Of a stretch of 64,000 nucleotides of DNA, positions 28,213 to 36,309 are shown in pieces. Position 1 is the stretch's first letter; every line of letters starts with the position of its first letter. The stretch is from Sulfobacillus thermosulfidooxidans DSM 9293. GTDB taxonomy: Bacteria > Bacillota > Sulfobacillia > Sulfobacillales > Sulfobacillaceae. Where the stretch lies: positions 1,225,819-1,289,818 of the forward strand of contig NZ_FWWY01000001.1 in NCBI RefSeq assembly GCF_900176145.1, in the 5' to 3' direction. Position numbers and translations under genes: made by a program. A model generated the notes under the pieces. That model worked only from the letters and a program-made list of their open reading frames with translations. It had not been told where the DNA came from and ran no database searches.

Positions 28213-28255
28213 CACTACCGGCGGTGCTCACCGGAATCTATTTTTCACAGGAGAC

Positions 28256-29092
28256 GTCCAAGGAAAAGTTACGGTTGTGGCTTCTGGACAGATCATCGTC
28301 ACGGGATCGGTGATGAATGCGGAAATTGTGGCCAAGGAACAAGTCTGGATTTTTGGCGAAACGCAAGGAACCGTCATCTATTCAGGTCATAAGGCGGTGG
28401 GTGATCAGGATGTCCAGCAACAATTGCGCCGATTAAATGAAGTTTTATGGATATTGGAGCACGGTTACCACCAAGTGTGTGAACGGATGCCTGAGACCCC
28501 GGTTGTGCCGGGTAAAATTTTTGCATGGCTGGTTCAAACAAAATTTCCGGAATGGCGCTCATTGGTCCAGTGGTTAGAGAAAATGCGGTCGCGTTCTCCC
28601 TACCGAAAAAATCCGGATCTCCGCCTGTTGGTCGAAGACATTTTGCCTTTGATTGAGCGAGAGCAATTGTTTCACATTCAGGATGTTACCCTGCTCGAGC
28701 GTATTCATGAAGGCATTCAGCACTATATGGATGCAGCTCAGCACTCGGAGCAAGGTGAACAGCTATCCGGGGTATATTTGAAAGTCGCTGTTCACACGAT
28801 GATTCGCAGTTTAGGATCTGTCACGCTGCAAGACGCGCGCTTATGCGACATTGAATCGGGTGAGTCCGTGGATATCAGTGGGCAAATGATTGGGGGCAAT
28901 ATCACGGCGCAAGAGAGCATAACCGCGCGTATTTTGGGCTCAGAAGAAGGGATTGATACCTTGGTTTCGGTTGTAAATCCTAATGGGTGGATTCGCAGTC
29001 ATGTGATATACCCGCAGACCGTAGTGCAAATTGGCACCTATACGGAAGATTTCACTACAGCTATGACGGATGTTGTGATCGACCAAGTGTGA
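28256..29092 (+). pseudogene. DUF342/FapA-like protein, 3' part
   Basis: 278 residues continuing the split gene: the rest of the beta-helix (VQGKVTVVASGQIIVTGSV, then AKEQVWIFGETQGTVIYSG), a helical segment (~95-190) and a final beta-rich section (VTLQDARLCDIESGESVDIS). It is followed by a terminator hairpin. It has no ribosome site of its own. Confidence 0.85.
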
Positions 29093-29197
29093 TGGGTTTT
29101 GAGAGTATGCGGTGCGTGAATATTTTTGTTATGCTAAAGAGCATGCCACGACTCTTTGAGGCCAGTTCTTTCTCTTGAGAATGCAATCTCAATAACA

Positions 29198-29229
29198 TAA
29201 ACGCCTAATCCTTTACGGATAGGCGTTTA
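29198..29229. terminator. Terminator-like hairpin between convergent genes
   Basis: TAAACGCCTA and TAGGCGTTTA (10 bp, plus TCC/GGA inside). It lies between the DUF342 gene and osmC. The tail is richer in T on the leftward side. Confidence 0.7.
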
Positions 29230-29381
29230 CAAAAAGGTCCCAAAGATTTATGCAAATTTGCTGATGAACCCTGAGTTTTTACAACGGGAAATACCGTTGG
29301 CAGGCGATGATGTTCGAGACTGAACAGGATGTTATTGTGTTCCACACGATCTGGCGTTTTTCTATCCCCGAATAGAGAGGG

Positions 29382-29813
29382 TTATTGAACATGCCAGGTT
29401 TCTTGTATCGGAATGCCGGCTTGCTCGATAAGTCGGTGAACCGGGCAGCGTCTTCCCACTTCCTTGCGGACAAAATCTAAGTCGTCACGCGGAATTCCTA
29501 AGACGCTAACATCTAATATCACGGTGTGAAAATATGGGGGAACAGTCGCATCTCCGCGTAATCCACGGGGATCGAGTTCCCCGCGGGCATGAAATTCGGA
29601 ACGAACTTCGGTCCAACCCTTTTCGTGAGCAACCATTTGGAGAACAACATTCATACACCCGGTGAGGGAACCTAATAGCAATTCCAGTGGGTTGGGCTTT
29701 TCGGGCTCGCCACCCATACGTTGCTCAACCGACCAAAATTCCGCGGTGTGAGTACGGTGAAAGCCTGTTGCCCCTTTCCCCTGGGTTTTGATTTCAAATG
29801 CCATAGTAGCCAC
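29382..29813 (-). CDS. OsmC/Ohr-family peroxidase-like protein
   Basis: 143 residues from GTG 29813 (AGGAG nine bases before it; a TTG at 29822 abuts the site too closely). Family role: thiol-dependent reduction of organic hydroperoxides. The two redox cysteines are present in LGSLTGCMNVV (~49) and RRCPVHRL (~125). The sequence NPLELLLGSLTGC is the typical helix. The long divergent gap to the GGDEF gene contains paired palindromes that may be its operator. Confidence 0.88.
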   Translation of the reverse strand: MATMAFEIKTQGKGATGFHRTHTAEFWSVEQRMGGEPEKPNPLELLLGSLTGCMNVVLQMVAHEKGWTEVRSEFHARGELDPRGLRGDATVPPYFHTVILDVSVLGIPRDDLDFVRKEVGRRCPVHRLIEQAGIPIQETWHVQ

Positions 29814-29863
29814 GGTGTTCAACTCCTATAATTCATATCAAGCTAATAGGAATTATTGATTTC

Positions 29864-29914
29864 TTGACAAAAGATGTCAACATGTTTTGTGGGGATTGAC
29901 AAAATTTCTGTCAA
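29864..29914. promoter_or_regulatory. Two tandem TTGACA..TGTCAA palindromes
   Basis: TTGACA-N5-TGTCAA at 29864-29880 and TTGACA-N7-TGTCAA at 29896-29914, their left halves 32 bp apart (three helical turns). They sit between osmC (leftward) and the GAF-GGDEF gene (rightward), so one dimeric regulator could act on both. The halves also look like -35 boxes. The rest of this 320-bp gap shows no gene. Confidence 0.5.
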
Positions 29915-30142
29915 AGTTGTGGATTCAATGATGCAACGGGTGGTAAACATTTGAACTAACAAGCGATATTGTTTACTCAGTAAAGTTGTATCATTTCCCT
30001 AGGTGCGGAATAGATGGGTTACGCATATTTCATCTGACACTTCTTCGCTACAATTGTCTTAATATGAACGTACGGAAGCCGAGTAGGTAAGATAAGAGAT
30101 ATCGTGCCGAGAAGCAGGAAGTTTAATGAAGGGACCGGGACA

Positions 30143-31090
30143 ATGACAGCAACATGGGAGAAGACACAACAAGCGCTACGTCAGGTGTTAATGGAACTTC
30201 ATGATTTGGTTCCCACGCGCGATGTGTTCATTGTGTTAGCGCCATCGAGTCCCTTTACCATGCTTTCCACCCATATTGCCAAAGAGAAAACAAAAGATGA
30301 CCGCTATCCGAGGCTGATGGCCCAGATTTATTGCCAAGAAGTTCAGCGCACAGGACAAACCTTGATGATTTCCGATACGCGGGAACATGCGCTTTTTAGT
30401 GCAGCGCAAGATTCATCCGTCTTAGCTTATCTGGGCAGCCCCATTATGAGCCCCGATGGCACGATTTTTGGCACCGTCTGTGCCGTGCACGATGCGCCTT
30501 ATGTTTTCAGCGACCAGCAATATCGCACCATTGTGATGGTCGCGCATTTGTTAGGCGTATTGCTAGGTATTGAGCAATCTGCGCTCATGGATTCCCTCAC
30601 CGGTGTCTATCACCGGGTGTTTTACGATCAATATCTGCATTTTGATGCGATTGAACTAGGGAGTACATGGGGGATTGTCTTTATTGATGGCGATAACATG
30701 AAGCAAATTAATGATGAATGGGGTCACCGAATTGGTGATTTGACAATTTGTGAGCTTGCTCGCCGGATTTCTATCACTGTCCCCGAACCCCGGTATATTA
30801 TTCGCCTGGGGGGCGACGAGTTTGTGGTCGTTCTCCCTCATCTCGACTCTAAAGATATTTACCAATATTTGTGGTCTATTGCGGAACGGATCGCTCTTGT
30901 CACATCGCAGCCGATGATATTTGATTCCGCGACAATTCAGGGCTCAACCAGTATTGGAATTGCCTGGGCTCCTGTACACGGAACGAACGTCTCTCAAGTC
31001 ATGCACCAAGCGGACTTAGCTGTGTTGGATGCTAAAGCGGCAGGAAAGGCTCGCATTGTTGTGGCCCCGATTGATCCTTCTAAAGAATAG
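30143..31090 (+). CDS. GAF-GGDEF diguanylate cyclase
   Basis: 315 residues from ATG 30143 (AAGGGACC upstream). GAF domain ~15-145 (FIVLAPSSPFTMLS, LMISDTREH, YLGSPIMSPDG, GTVCAVHD). GGDEF ~150-305: DSLTGVYHRVFYD, FIDGDNMKQINDEWGH and intact LGGDEFVVVLP, then SIGIAWAP and HQADLAVLDAKAAGK. No RxxD inhibitory site is visible before GGDEF. Expected to make c-di-GMP from two GTP. It is the only clearly intact cyclase signature in the window. Confidence 0.9.
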   Translation: MTATWEKTQQALRQVLMELHDLVPTRDVFIVLAPSSPFTMLSTHIAKEKTKDDRYPRLMAQIYCQEVQRTGQTLMISDTREHALFSAAQDSSVLAYLGSPIMSPDGTIFGTVCAVHDAPYVFSDQQYRTIVMVAHLLGVLLGIEQSALMDSLTGVYHRVFYDQYLHFDAIELGSTWGIVFIDGDNMKQINDEWGHRIGDLTICELARRISITVPEPRYIIRLGGDEFVVVLPHLDSKDIYQYLWSIAERIALVTSQPMIFDSATIQGSTSIGIAWAPVHGTNVSQVMHQADLAVLDAKAAGKARIVVAPIDPSKE

Positions 31091-31309
31091 CGTGGACGTG
31101 ATAAGGAGATGTTTTGCACTTGTTCAGTGTCTCCTCATCACGGGTATGTCGTGTGAGATGATCTCAATTTAATAAAAAATTCCTAAAAAGAGTTGTTAAA
31201 TGATTGGAAAATTTGTACAAAACATGGTAGAGAACATTTTGCTTTTGCAAACTTTCCAGGATTTTGACGTTCGTTTTCGTGAGCAAGAGCAGGGAAAGAA
31301 GGTTAGCTA

Positions 31310-32887
31310 ATGATGTTCGATGATATGATGAGGTGGCAGAATCAGATTCGTCGGAATACGCTCGGCGATTTATTACGCCGGGTTGCTGGTCGTTCTCCTG
31401 ACAAAACTGCAGTTTACTTTGGCGACGAGATGCGGAGTTATGCGCAGTGGAATCGCGAAGTGAATCGTCTAGCCTTTGGCTTAACTTCTATAGGAATCTG
31501 TAGTGGCGAGCATATCGGTTTGGTGGCTCGTAATTCGCTTCGTTTTCTCACACTTGTTTTGGCTCTTGCCAAAATGGGGGTCGTGGTTGTTCCGGTTAAT
31601 CCGACACTCACCAAAGACGAGTTCATGTACATTTTTCGTAATGCAGAGATTTCAGGTGTGGTATCGGATGCGGCAATTAAAGACCGGGTGCAGGCAGCGC
31701 TACCCCAACAGAATTCTGTACAATTCAAAGCACTGTTGGATGGTGCGGCACCGGGATGGTTATCGTGGGATCAACTTTTCGCGGAGCAAGAGGACGAATA
31801 TTGGAGTGACGTGGATGACAATTATATTGCACAAATTCTTTACACAAGTGGGACTGAATCCCGCCCTAAAGGAGTGATTTTAACCCACCGCAATCTCATT
31901 GATCAATTCGTCAGTATAATCATGGCCGGAGAATTTCGATCGGATGATGTTGTCTTGCACGCTCTGCCGTTGTTTCATAGTGCTCAGTTAAATGCATTTT
32001 TTGGACCGTTTTTATATTTAGGGGCTACGCATGTTTTGACGGAAAAACCTGAACCTTCGCGGGTACTAGACCTCATTGAACGCTACCGCGTAACGCAATT
32101 TTTCGCTCCGCCTACAATTTGGATTGGACTATTGCGTTCACCCCAGTTTCAGCCAAAACGACTTCGGTCATTGACTAAAGCAGTTTATGGAGCCGCTATT
32201 ATGCCTACGCAGGTATTGAAGGAATTGGGTTCTAAAATGCCATGGATTCGTTTTTGGAATATGTATGGAATGACGGAGATGGCACCGTTTGCAACAAGTC
32301 TTCCTCCTGAAGAGCAATTAACGCGTCCGTTATCTGTAGGAAAACCCGGAATTAATGTGGAAATGGCCGTGCTTGATGATGATGAAAGGGAAGTAAAACG
32401 GGGAGAATTGGGTGAAATTGTGCTGCGAAGTAGTCATGCCATGCAGGGGTACTATAATAATCCGGAACGAACACATGAGGCTTTTCGATACGGCTGGTAT
32501 CATACCGGCGACGTGGGATTTATCGATTCACAAGGTTATCTGACGGTTGTAGACCGTAAAAAAGACATGATAAAGAGCGGTGGCGAAAACATCGCCAGCC
32601 GAGAAATTGAAGATGTGCTCTATACTCATCCGGCTGTCTTGGAATGCGCGGTATTGGGACTGCCTCATCCCTATTGGATAGAGGCTGTTACCGCGGTCGT
32701 GGTGTTACGCGATGAGATGACAGCGAGTGCTGAAGAGTTACGAGATTTCTGTCGCGCGCGTTTGGCGGGATATAAAGTGCCGAAAGCCTTTTTATTTCAT
32801 ACACACTTGCCCAAAAACGCTAGTGGAAAAGTGCTAAAAGCACAGTTGAAATCTATTTGTGAGCGCCAAGTGAATTGGTTGGAATAA
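31310..32887 (+). CDS. Acyl-CoA ligase (AMP-forming), first
   Basis: 525 residues, ANL superfamily: P-loop YTSGTESRPKGVILTH (~185), NMYGMTEMAP (~325), GWYHTGDVGFI (~400), DRKKDMIKSGGENI and final Lys in NASGKVLKAQL. Reaction: acid + ATP + CoA to acyl-CoA + AMP + PPi. Substrate unknown (fatty or aromatic acid likely). An ATGATG start follows AAGAAGG. A separate gene from the second ligase, with 217 bp between. Confidence 0.9.
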   Translation: MMFDDMMRWQNQIRRNTLGDLLRRVAGRSPDKTAVYFGDEMRSYAQWNREVNRLAFGLTSIGICSGEHIGLVARNSLRFLTLVLALAKMGVVVVPVNPTLTKDEFMYIFRNAEISGVVSDAAIKDRVQAALPQQNSVQFKALLDGAAPGWLSWDQLFAEQEDEYWSDVDDNYIAQILYTSGTESRPKGVILTHRNLIDQFVSIIMAGEFRSDDVVLHALPLFHSAQLNAFFGPFLYLGATHVLTEKPEPSRVLDLIERYRVTQFFAPPTIWIGLLRSPQFQPKRLRSLTKAVYGAAIMPTQVLKELGSKMPWIRFWNMYGMTEMAPFATSLPPEEQLTRPLSVGKPGINVEMAVLDDDEREVKRGELGEIVLRSSHAMQGYYNNPERTHEAFRYGWYHTGDVGFIDSQGYLTVVDRKKDMIKSGGENIASREIEDVLYTHPAVLECAVLGLPHPYWIEAVTAVVVLRDEMTASAEELRDFCRARLAGYKVPKAFLFHTHLPKNASGKVLKAQLKSICERQVNWLE

Positions 32888-33026
32888 GCGCTGATAGCTT
32901 GAAAGAACGGCATCATAATATTACAAACTGCCACTGCGGATGTCTGTTATAAAGTCTAAGTTATTTGAATAAACCCTATATAAAGAAATTTGTGCTGGAT
33001 AGTTAAGGGAATTTGTGTTACTGTAG

Positions 33027-33050
33027 ACCAAACCGACCGGTTGGTATGGT
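33027..33050. promoter_or_regulatory. Palindrome upstream of the second ligase (likely TetR operator)
   Basis: ACCGACC|GGTTGGT with outer arms ACCA and TGGT, centre between 33038 and 33039, 55-78 bp before the ligase start. A close relative lies at 36277-36296. The tetR gene is inside this operon, so autoregulation is inferred. Confidence 0.6.
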
Positions 33051-33104
33051 TTGTGGTAACACAGTGATGGCAGGATCAGTCGAGGAGTAGGGAGGTATGA
33101 CAGT

Positions 33105-34733
33105 GTGACCATGAAGGATATGGCTCCCAAAACAATGATTGAGGCCCTCCTGAATGGGTTTAATTTCTATCCTCAACAAACCGCAATATACTACTATGAT
33201 ACCCAATGGCCCCTACATGAGTTAGTTCAGCAAATTGAACATGTGGCTGGAGGTCTCAAAGTCTTGGGGGTTAAACCCAAAGACCGTATTGCTGTCATGT
33301 GTCAAAATATGCCTGCTTATGTTGTGGTGTGCTTTGCGATTTGGGCTTTAGGGGGCACGGTTGTTCCCTTAAATATTATGTTAAAGGCAGAAGAAATTCG
33401 TAAAGAAATTGAAGATGCAGGGGTTATAGGTATTATTGCCTTGGAATCCAGTCTGCTTCAAATTCCAGAAGATGTGATGTCAGGACGATTTGGTGTGAGC
33501 ATCTCTGACTGGCAGGATTTTGAAGGTGAAGCTCCCCACTTTCTTCCTCGAATTCAAGACGCCTTAGATGGTCTAAAAACGACCACATGGACTGCCTATA
33601 CAGATTTGTGGGCATTCACACCGTGGACGCATGATCTGTGGATTACTGGAAATCCAGATGATGTCGCACTGTTAACCTATACATCGGGAACAACGGGCCC
33701 TTCTAAGGCGGCAATGAACACGCACGAGCAATTACTACACAGTGCTCATATTTATGAGAGGCTTGCCCAATTAAACGAGAAGGATGTGAATGTGGTTTTT
33801 GCACCCTTATTTCATATCACGGGAGCAGTTGCCGGAATGGCCGTATCTATTCGTGTTCGCATGCCGATGGTCTTACTGTACCGATTTGACGCTGATGTGG
33901 CACTAAAAGCCTTAATAAGGCATCGGGGCACATTTACTGTCGGTGCGATTACCACTTATTTAGCATTGTTAAACCATTCTCACATTGAAGAGGTCGATTT
34001 ATCACACTTTGCCAAGGCTTATAGTGGAGGAGCACCAGTCGCATCCGCGGTTGTGGAACGCTTTGAGAAGGTAACGGGATGTTATATTTACAATGTTTAT
34101 GGGCTGACCGAAAGTGCCAACGGAATTGTCATTACACCATGGGGCGAGCGTGCACCGGTTGATCCCGACTCGGGCGCGTTGTCTGTGGGCAAGGTGGGGC
34201 CTGGCATCAGGGCGGAAATTCGAGATTTAGAAGATAGGAATCATGTATTAGAAGCGAATCGAGTGGGAGAACTCGTCTTGCAGGGGCCGTCCCTAACCCA
34301 GGGATATTGGCAAAAACCGGAAGAGACCAGCCGTGCTTTTCTCGATGGGTGGTTCTTTACGGGCGATGTCGCTAAAATCGACGAAGCGGGATGGATCTAT
34401 ATTATTGACCGGAAGAAAGACCTCATTATAACATCAGGCAACAAAGTCTGGCCGAGAGATGTGGAAGATGCTCTCTATTTGCACCCGGCTGTTAAACAAG
34501 TTTCGGTGGTTGGCTTACCCGATTCTTACCGGGGAGAAGCAGTAACAGCTTTTATCGTGGTCAAAGACGGTTTTCATCCATCCGAGGAGGAGCTTATCGT
34601 GTTTGCCCGCGAAAGACTGGCGACTTATAAAGTGCCTCGCCGCATTATATGGGTTGATGAAATTCCCACAACGCCCACAGGGAAATTCTTACGGCGATAT
34701 TTGCGTGACAAGTTTGGAGGCATGTTGGCATGA
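33105..34733 (+). CDS. Acyl-CoA ligase (AMP-forming), second
   Basis: 542 residues from GTG 33105 (GGGAGG nine bases upstream). ANL motifs: YTSGTTGPSKAAMNTH (~190), NVYGLTESAN, GWFFTGDVAKID, DRKKDLIITSGNKVWPRD and PTTPTGKFLRR with the C-terminal Lys. Similar in class to long-chain or aromatic CoA ligases. It overlaps tetR by four bases (ATGA). Together with the SDR and HpaB-type enzyme it points to catabolism of a fatty or aromatic acid (inference). Confidence 0.9.
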   Translation: MTMKDMAPKTMIEALLNGFNFYPQQTAIYYYDTQWPLHELVQQIEHVAGGLKVLGVKPKDRIAVMCQNMPAYVVVCFAIWALGGTVVPLNIMLKAEEIRKEIEDAGVIGIIALESSLLQIPEDVMSGRFGVSISDWQDFEGEAPHFLPRIQDALDGLKTTTWTAYTDLWAFTPWTHDLWITGNPDDVALLTYTSGTTGPSKAAMNTHEQLLHSAHIYERLAQLNEKDVNVVFAPLFHITGAVAGMAVSIRVRMPMVLLYRFDADVALKALIRHRGTFTVGAITTYLALLNHSHIEEVDLSHFAKAYSGGAPVASAVVERFEKVTGCYIYNVYGLTESANGIVITPWGERAPVDPDSGALSVGKVGPGIRAEIRDLEDRNHVLEANRVGELVLQGPSLTQGYWQKPEETSRAFLDGWFFTGDVAKIDEAGWIYIIDRKKDLIITSGNKVWPRDVEDALYLHPAVKQVSVVGLPDSYRGEAVTAFIVVKDGFHPSEEELIVFARERLATYKVPRRIIWVDEIPTTPTGKFLRRYLRDKFGGMLA

Positions 34734-35323
34734 CTGAGACTTCGGCACTTTCTGTGCCTGAACGGCTTATCGAGGCGGCAACGCATCTTTTCGCAGAGCG
34801 GGGTTATGACGCCACATCGGTCGCCGAAATCGTCGAATTTGCTGGAGTGACAAAAGGTGCCCTGTATCATTATTTTCAGTCTAAAGAGGATTTGCTAGAA
34901 GCTATTCACCGCAAGTTTATTAGTGCCGAAATCGCGGACGCCGAAGAGATTATGTCCCGTGGTCAAGATCCCGTGACGACATTGAAGGCGATGATCACAG
35001 CCCTCATACGGTCGATTGCTCAATATCAACGGGAAGTTACCATATTCTTTAGAGAAATGCATCGACTGCCGCCCAAGGCCTTTGATGATATTGAGAAATC
35101 CCGTGATTATTACGCGGGTTTGATGCAATCGGTTATTGAACGGGGACAAAATCTTGGGGTGTTTCGCACCGAACAATCACCCCGGTTAGTGACATTATCC
35201 CTCTTTGGAACGTGTAATTGGATCTACACATGGTATAACCCGCAAGGTCCTTTGTCGCCCGATGAAATTGCTGAACAGGTATCGCGCCTCATTTTGCATG
35301 GAATCTGTGAATCATCCTCTTAG
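34730..35323 (+). CDS. TetR-family regulator
   Basis: 197 residues. N-terminal HTH (~10-55): RLIEAATHLFAERGYDATS, then VAEIVEFAGVTKGALYHYF and SKEDLLEAI. The C-terminal half is a ligand-binding domain of the type seen in FadR/KstR-like regulators of acyl-CoA genes (YAGLMQSVIERGQNLGVFRTE style). Translationally coupled to the ligase. Probable ligand: an acyl-CoA made by the neighbours; probable sites: 33027-33050 and 36277-36296 (inference). Confidence 0.88.
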   Translation: MTETSALSVPERLIEAATHLFAERGYDATSVAEIVEFAGVTKGALYHYFQSKEDLLEAIHRKFISAEIADAEEIMSRGQDPVTTLKAMITALIRSIAQYQREVTIFFREMHRLPPKAFDDIEKSRDYYAGLMQSVIERGQNLGVFRTEQSPRLVTLSLFGTCNWIYTWYNPQGPLSPDEIAEQVSRLILHGICESSS

Positions 35324-35380
35324 CTCTATTGCTAAAGTAGAACAGCAAGCGGTCGAACGAGAAAGAAGGGAGGTTAACAA

Positions 35381-36151
35381 GTGACCGTTGGAGAATTGAT
35401 GCGATGCGATGGCAAAGTTGCCTTAGTGACGGGGGGCGGACGAGGACTAGGACGAATTCTGGCTACAACCTTGGCCGAAGCGGGAGCAGATGTTGCAATA
35501 TGTTCTCGGAAACTCAAGGCGTGCGAAGAAACGGCCGAGTTGATAAAACAACATGATCGACGTGCCTTAGCGTTAACTTGTGATGTCACCCAAGTCGAGG
35601 ATGTTGATCGTGTGGTGAATACGGTTATCGCCCAGTTTGGACGCATTGACATTCTAGTGAATAACAGTGGAGCAACATGGGGAGCCAGTGCATTAGAGAT
35701 GCCCTTGGCGGCATGGCACAAGGTGATCGAAACCAATCTGACTGGGACCTTTTTGATGAGCCAGCGTGTGGCTCGCGTGATGAGTCAGCAGGGAGGAGGC
35801 AAGATTATCAATGTTGCCTCGGTGATGGGACTTGTGGGAAGTGACCCGGAGATACTCGATGCTATCGGGTATAGTGCGAGCAAAGGGGCCATCATTACCC
35901 TCACTAAAGATTTAGCAGTGAAATGGGGAAAGTACGGCATTACTGTCAATGCCATAGCTCCCGGGTTCTTTCCAACGAAAATGTCCCGAGTGATTCTCGA
36001 AGAGCACGGGTCAGAAATTTTACGGCGAACTCCCTTAGGGCGTTTTGGCTCGGATGATGATCTTAAGGGCGTTATCGTTCTCTTAGCGTCAAGAGCTTCA
36101 GATTTCATGACAGGAAGCATCATCGTGGTTGATGGAGGTTTAACCGCGTAA
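35381..36151 (+). CDS. Short-chain dehydrogenase/reductase
   Basis: 256 residues from GTG 35381 after GGGAGG. Classical SDR: TGGGRGLG (~14-21) for NAD(P), NNSG (~93), active-site Ser in NVASVMG and Tyr-Lys in YSASKGA (~165), and IAPGFFPTKM. The C-terminus DFMTGSIIVVDGGL is typical of FabG or gluconate-dehydrogenase-like enzymes. Likely a 3-hydroxyacyl-CoA or alcohol dehydrogenase in the pathway of the ligases. It follows tetR by 57 bp. Confidence 0.88.
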   Translation: MTVGELMRCDGKVALVTGGGRGLGRILATTLAEAGADVAICSRKLKACEETAELIKQHDRRALALTCDVTQVEDVDRVVNTVIAQFGRIDILVNNSGATWGASALEMPLAAWHKVIETNLTGTFLMSQRVARVMSQQGGGKIINVASVMGLVGSDPEILDAIGYSASKGAIITLTKDLAVKWGKYGITVNAIAPGFFPTKMSRVILEEHGSEILRRTPLGRFGSDDDLKGVIVLLASRASDFMTGSIIVVDGGLTA

Positions 36152-36276
36152 ATCTCTTTTGGTCTTCACAAGGATTTATCCAACTTTTCATAAGGCTACC
36201 TGTCTTCAATCGGGGAACGGATTCTCTCATCGGGTTCCGGTTGTTCCTACATCAGACGATAATTTGCTGAAAGAAA

Positions 36277-36296
36277 CATACCAACCAGTAGGTATG
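36277..36296. promoter_or_regulatory. Palindrome upstream of the HpaB-type gene (likely TetR operator)
   Basis: CATACCAACC|AGTAGGTATG, similar to 33027-33050 (ACC-N-ACC..GGT). It overlaps the region 14-33 bp before the start at 36310, so binding would block transcription or initiation. Confidence 0.6.
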
Positions 36297-36309
36297 AAGG
36301 AGGATTCAC

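Larger units (their letters stand above)
26719..28249 (+). mobile_element. IS110-family insertion sequence
   Basis: About 1.53 kb, without inverted terminal repeats, as usual for IS110. The sequence GGAGAC lies on both sides (26713-26718 and 28250-28255), so exact ends are uncertain within it. The left non-coding end is long (~258 bp) and the right end short (~37 bp), the arrangement of the IS110 subgroup whose bridge RNA is upstream of the transposase. A 16-bp palindrome (GCCCCGAATTCGGGGC) is at 26725-26740. Composition is clearly more GC-rich than the DUF342 gene. Confidence 0.88.

Noticed and set aside
28058-28255. Apparent fusion of IS110 sequence to the DUF342 3' part in one long frame
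   Set aside because: The upstream part is the transposase gene read in another frame; the true DUF342 sequence starts at about 28250.
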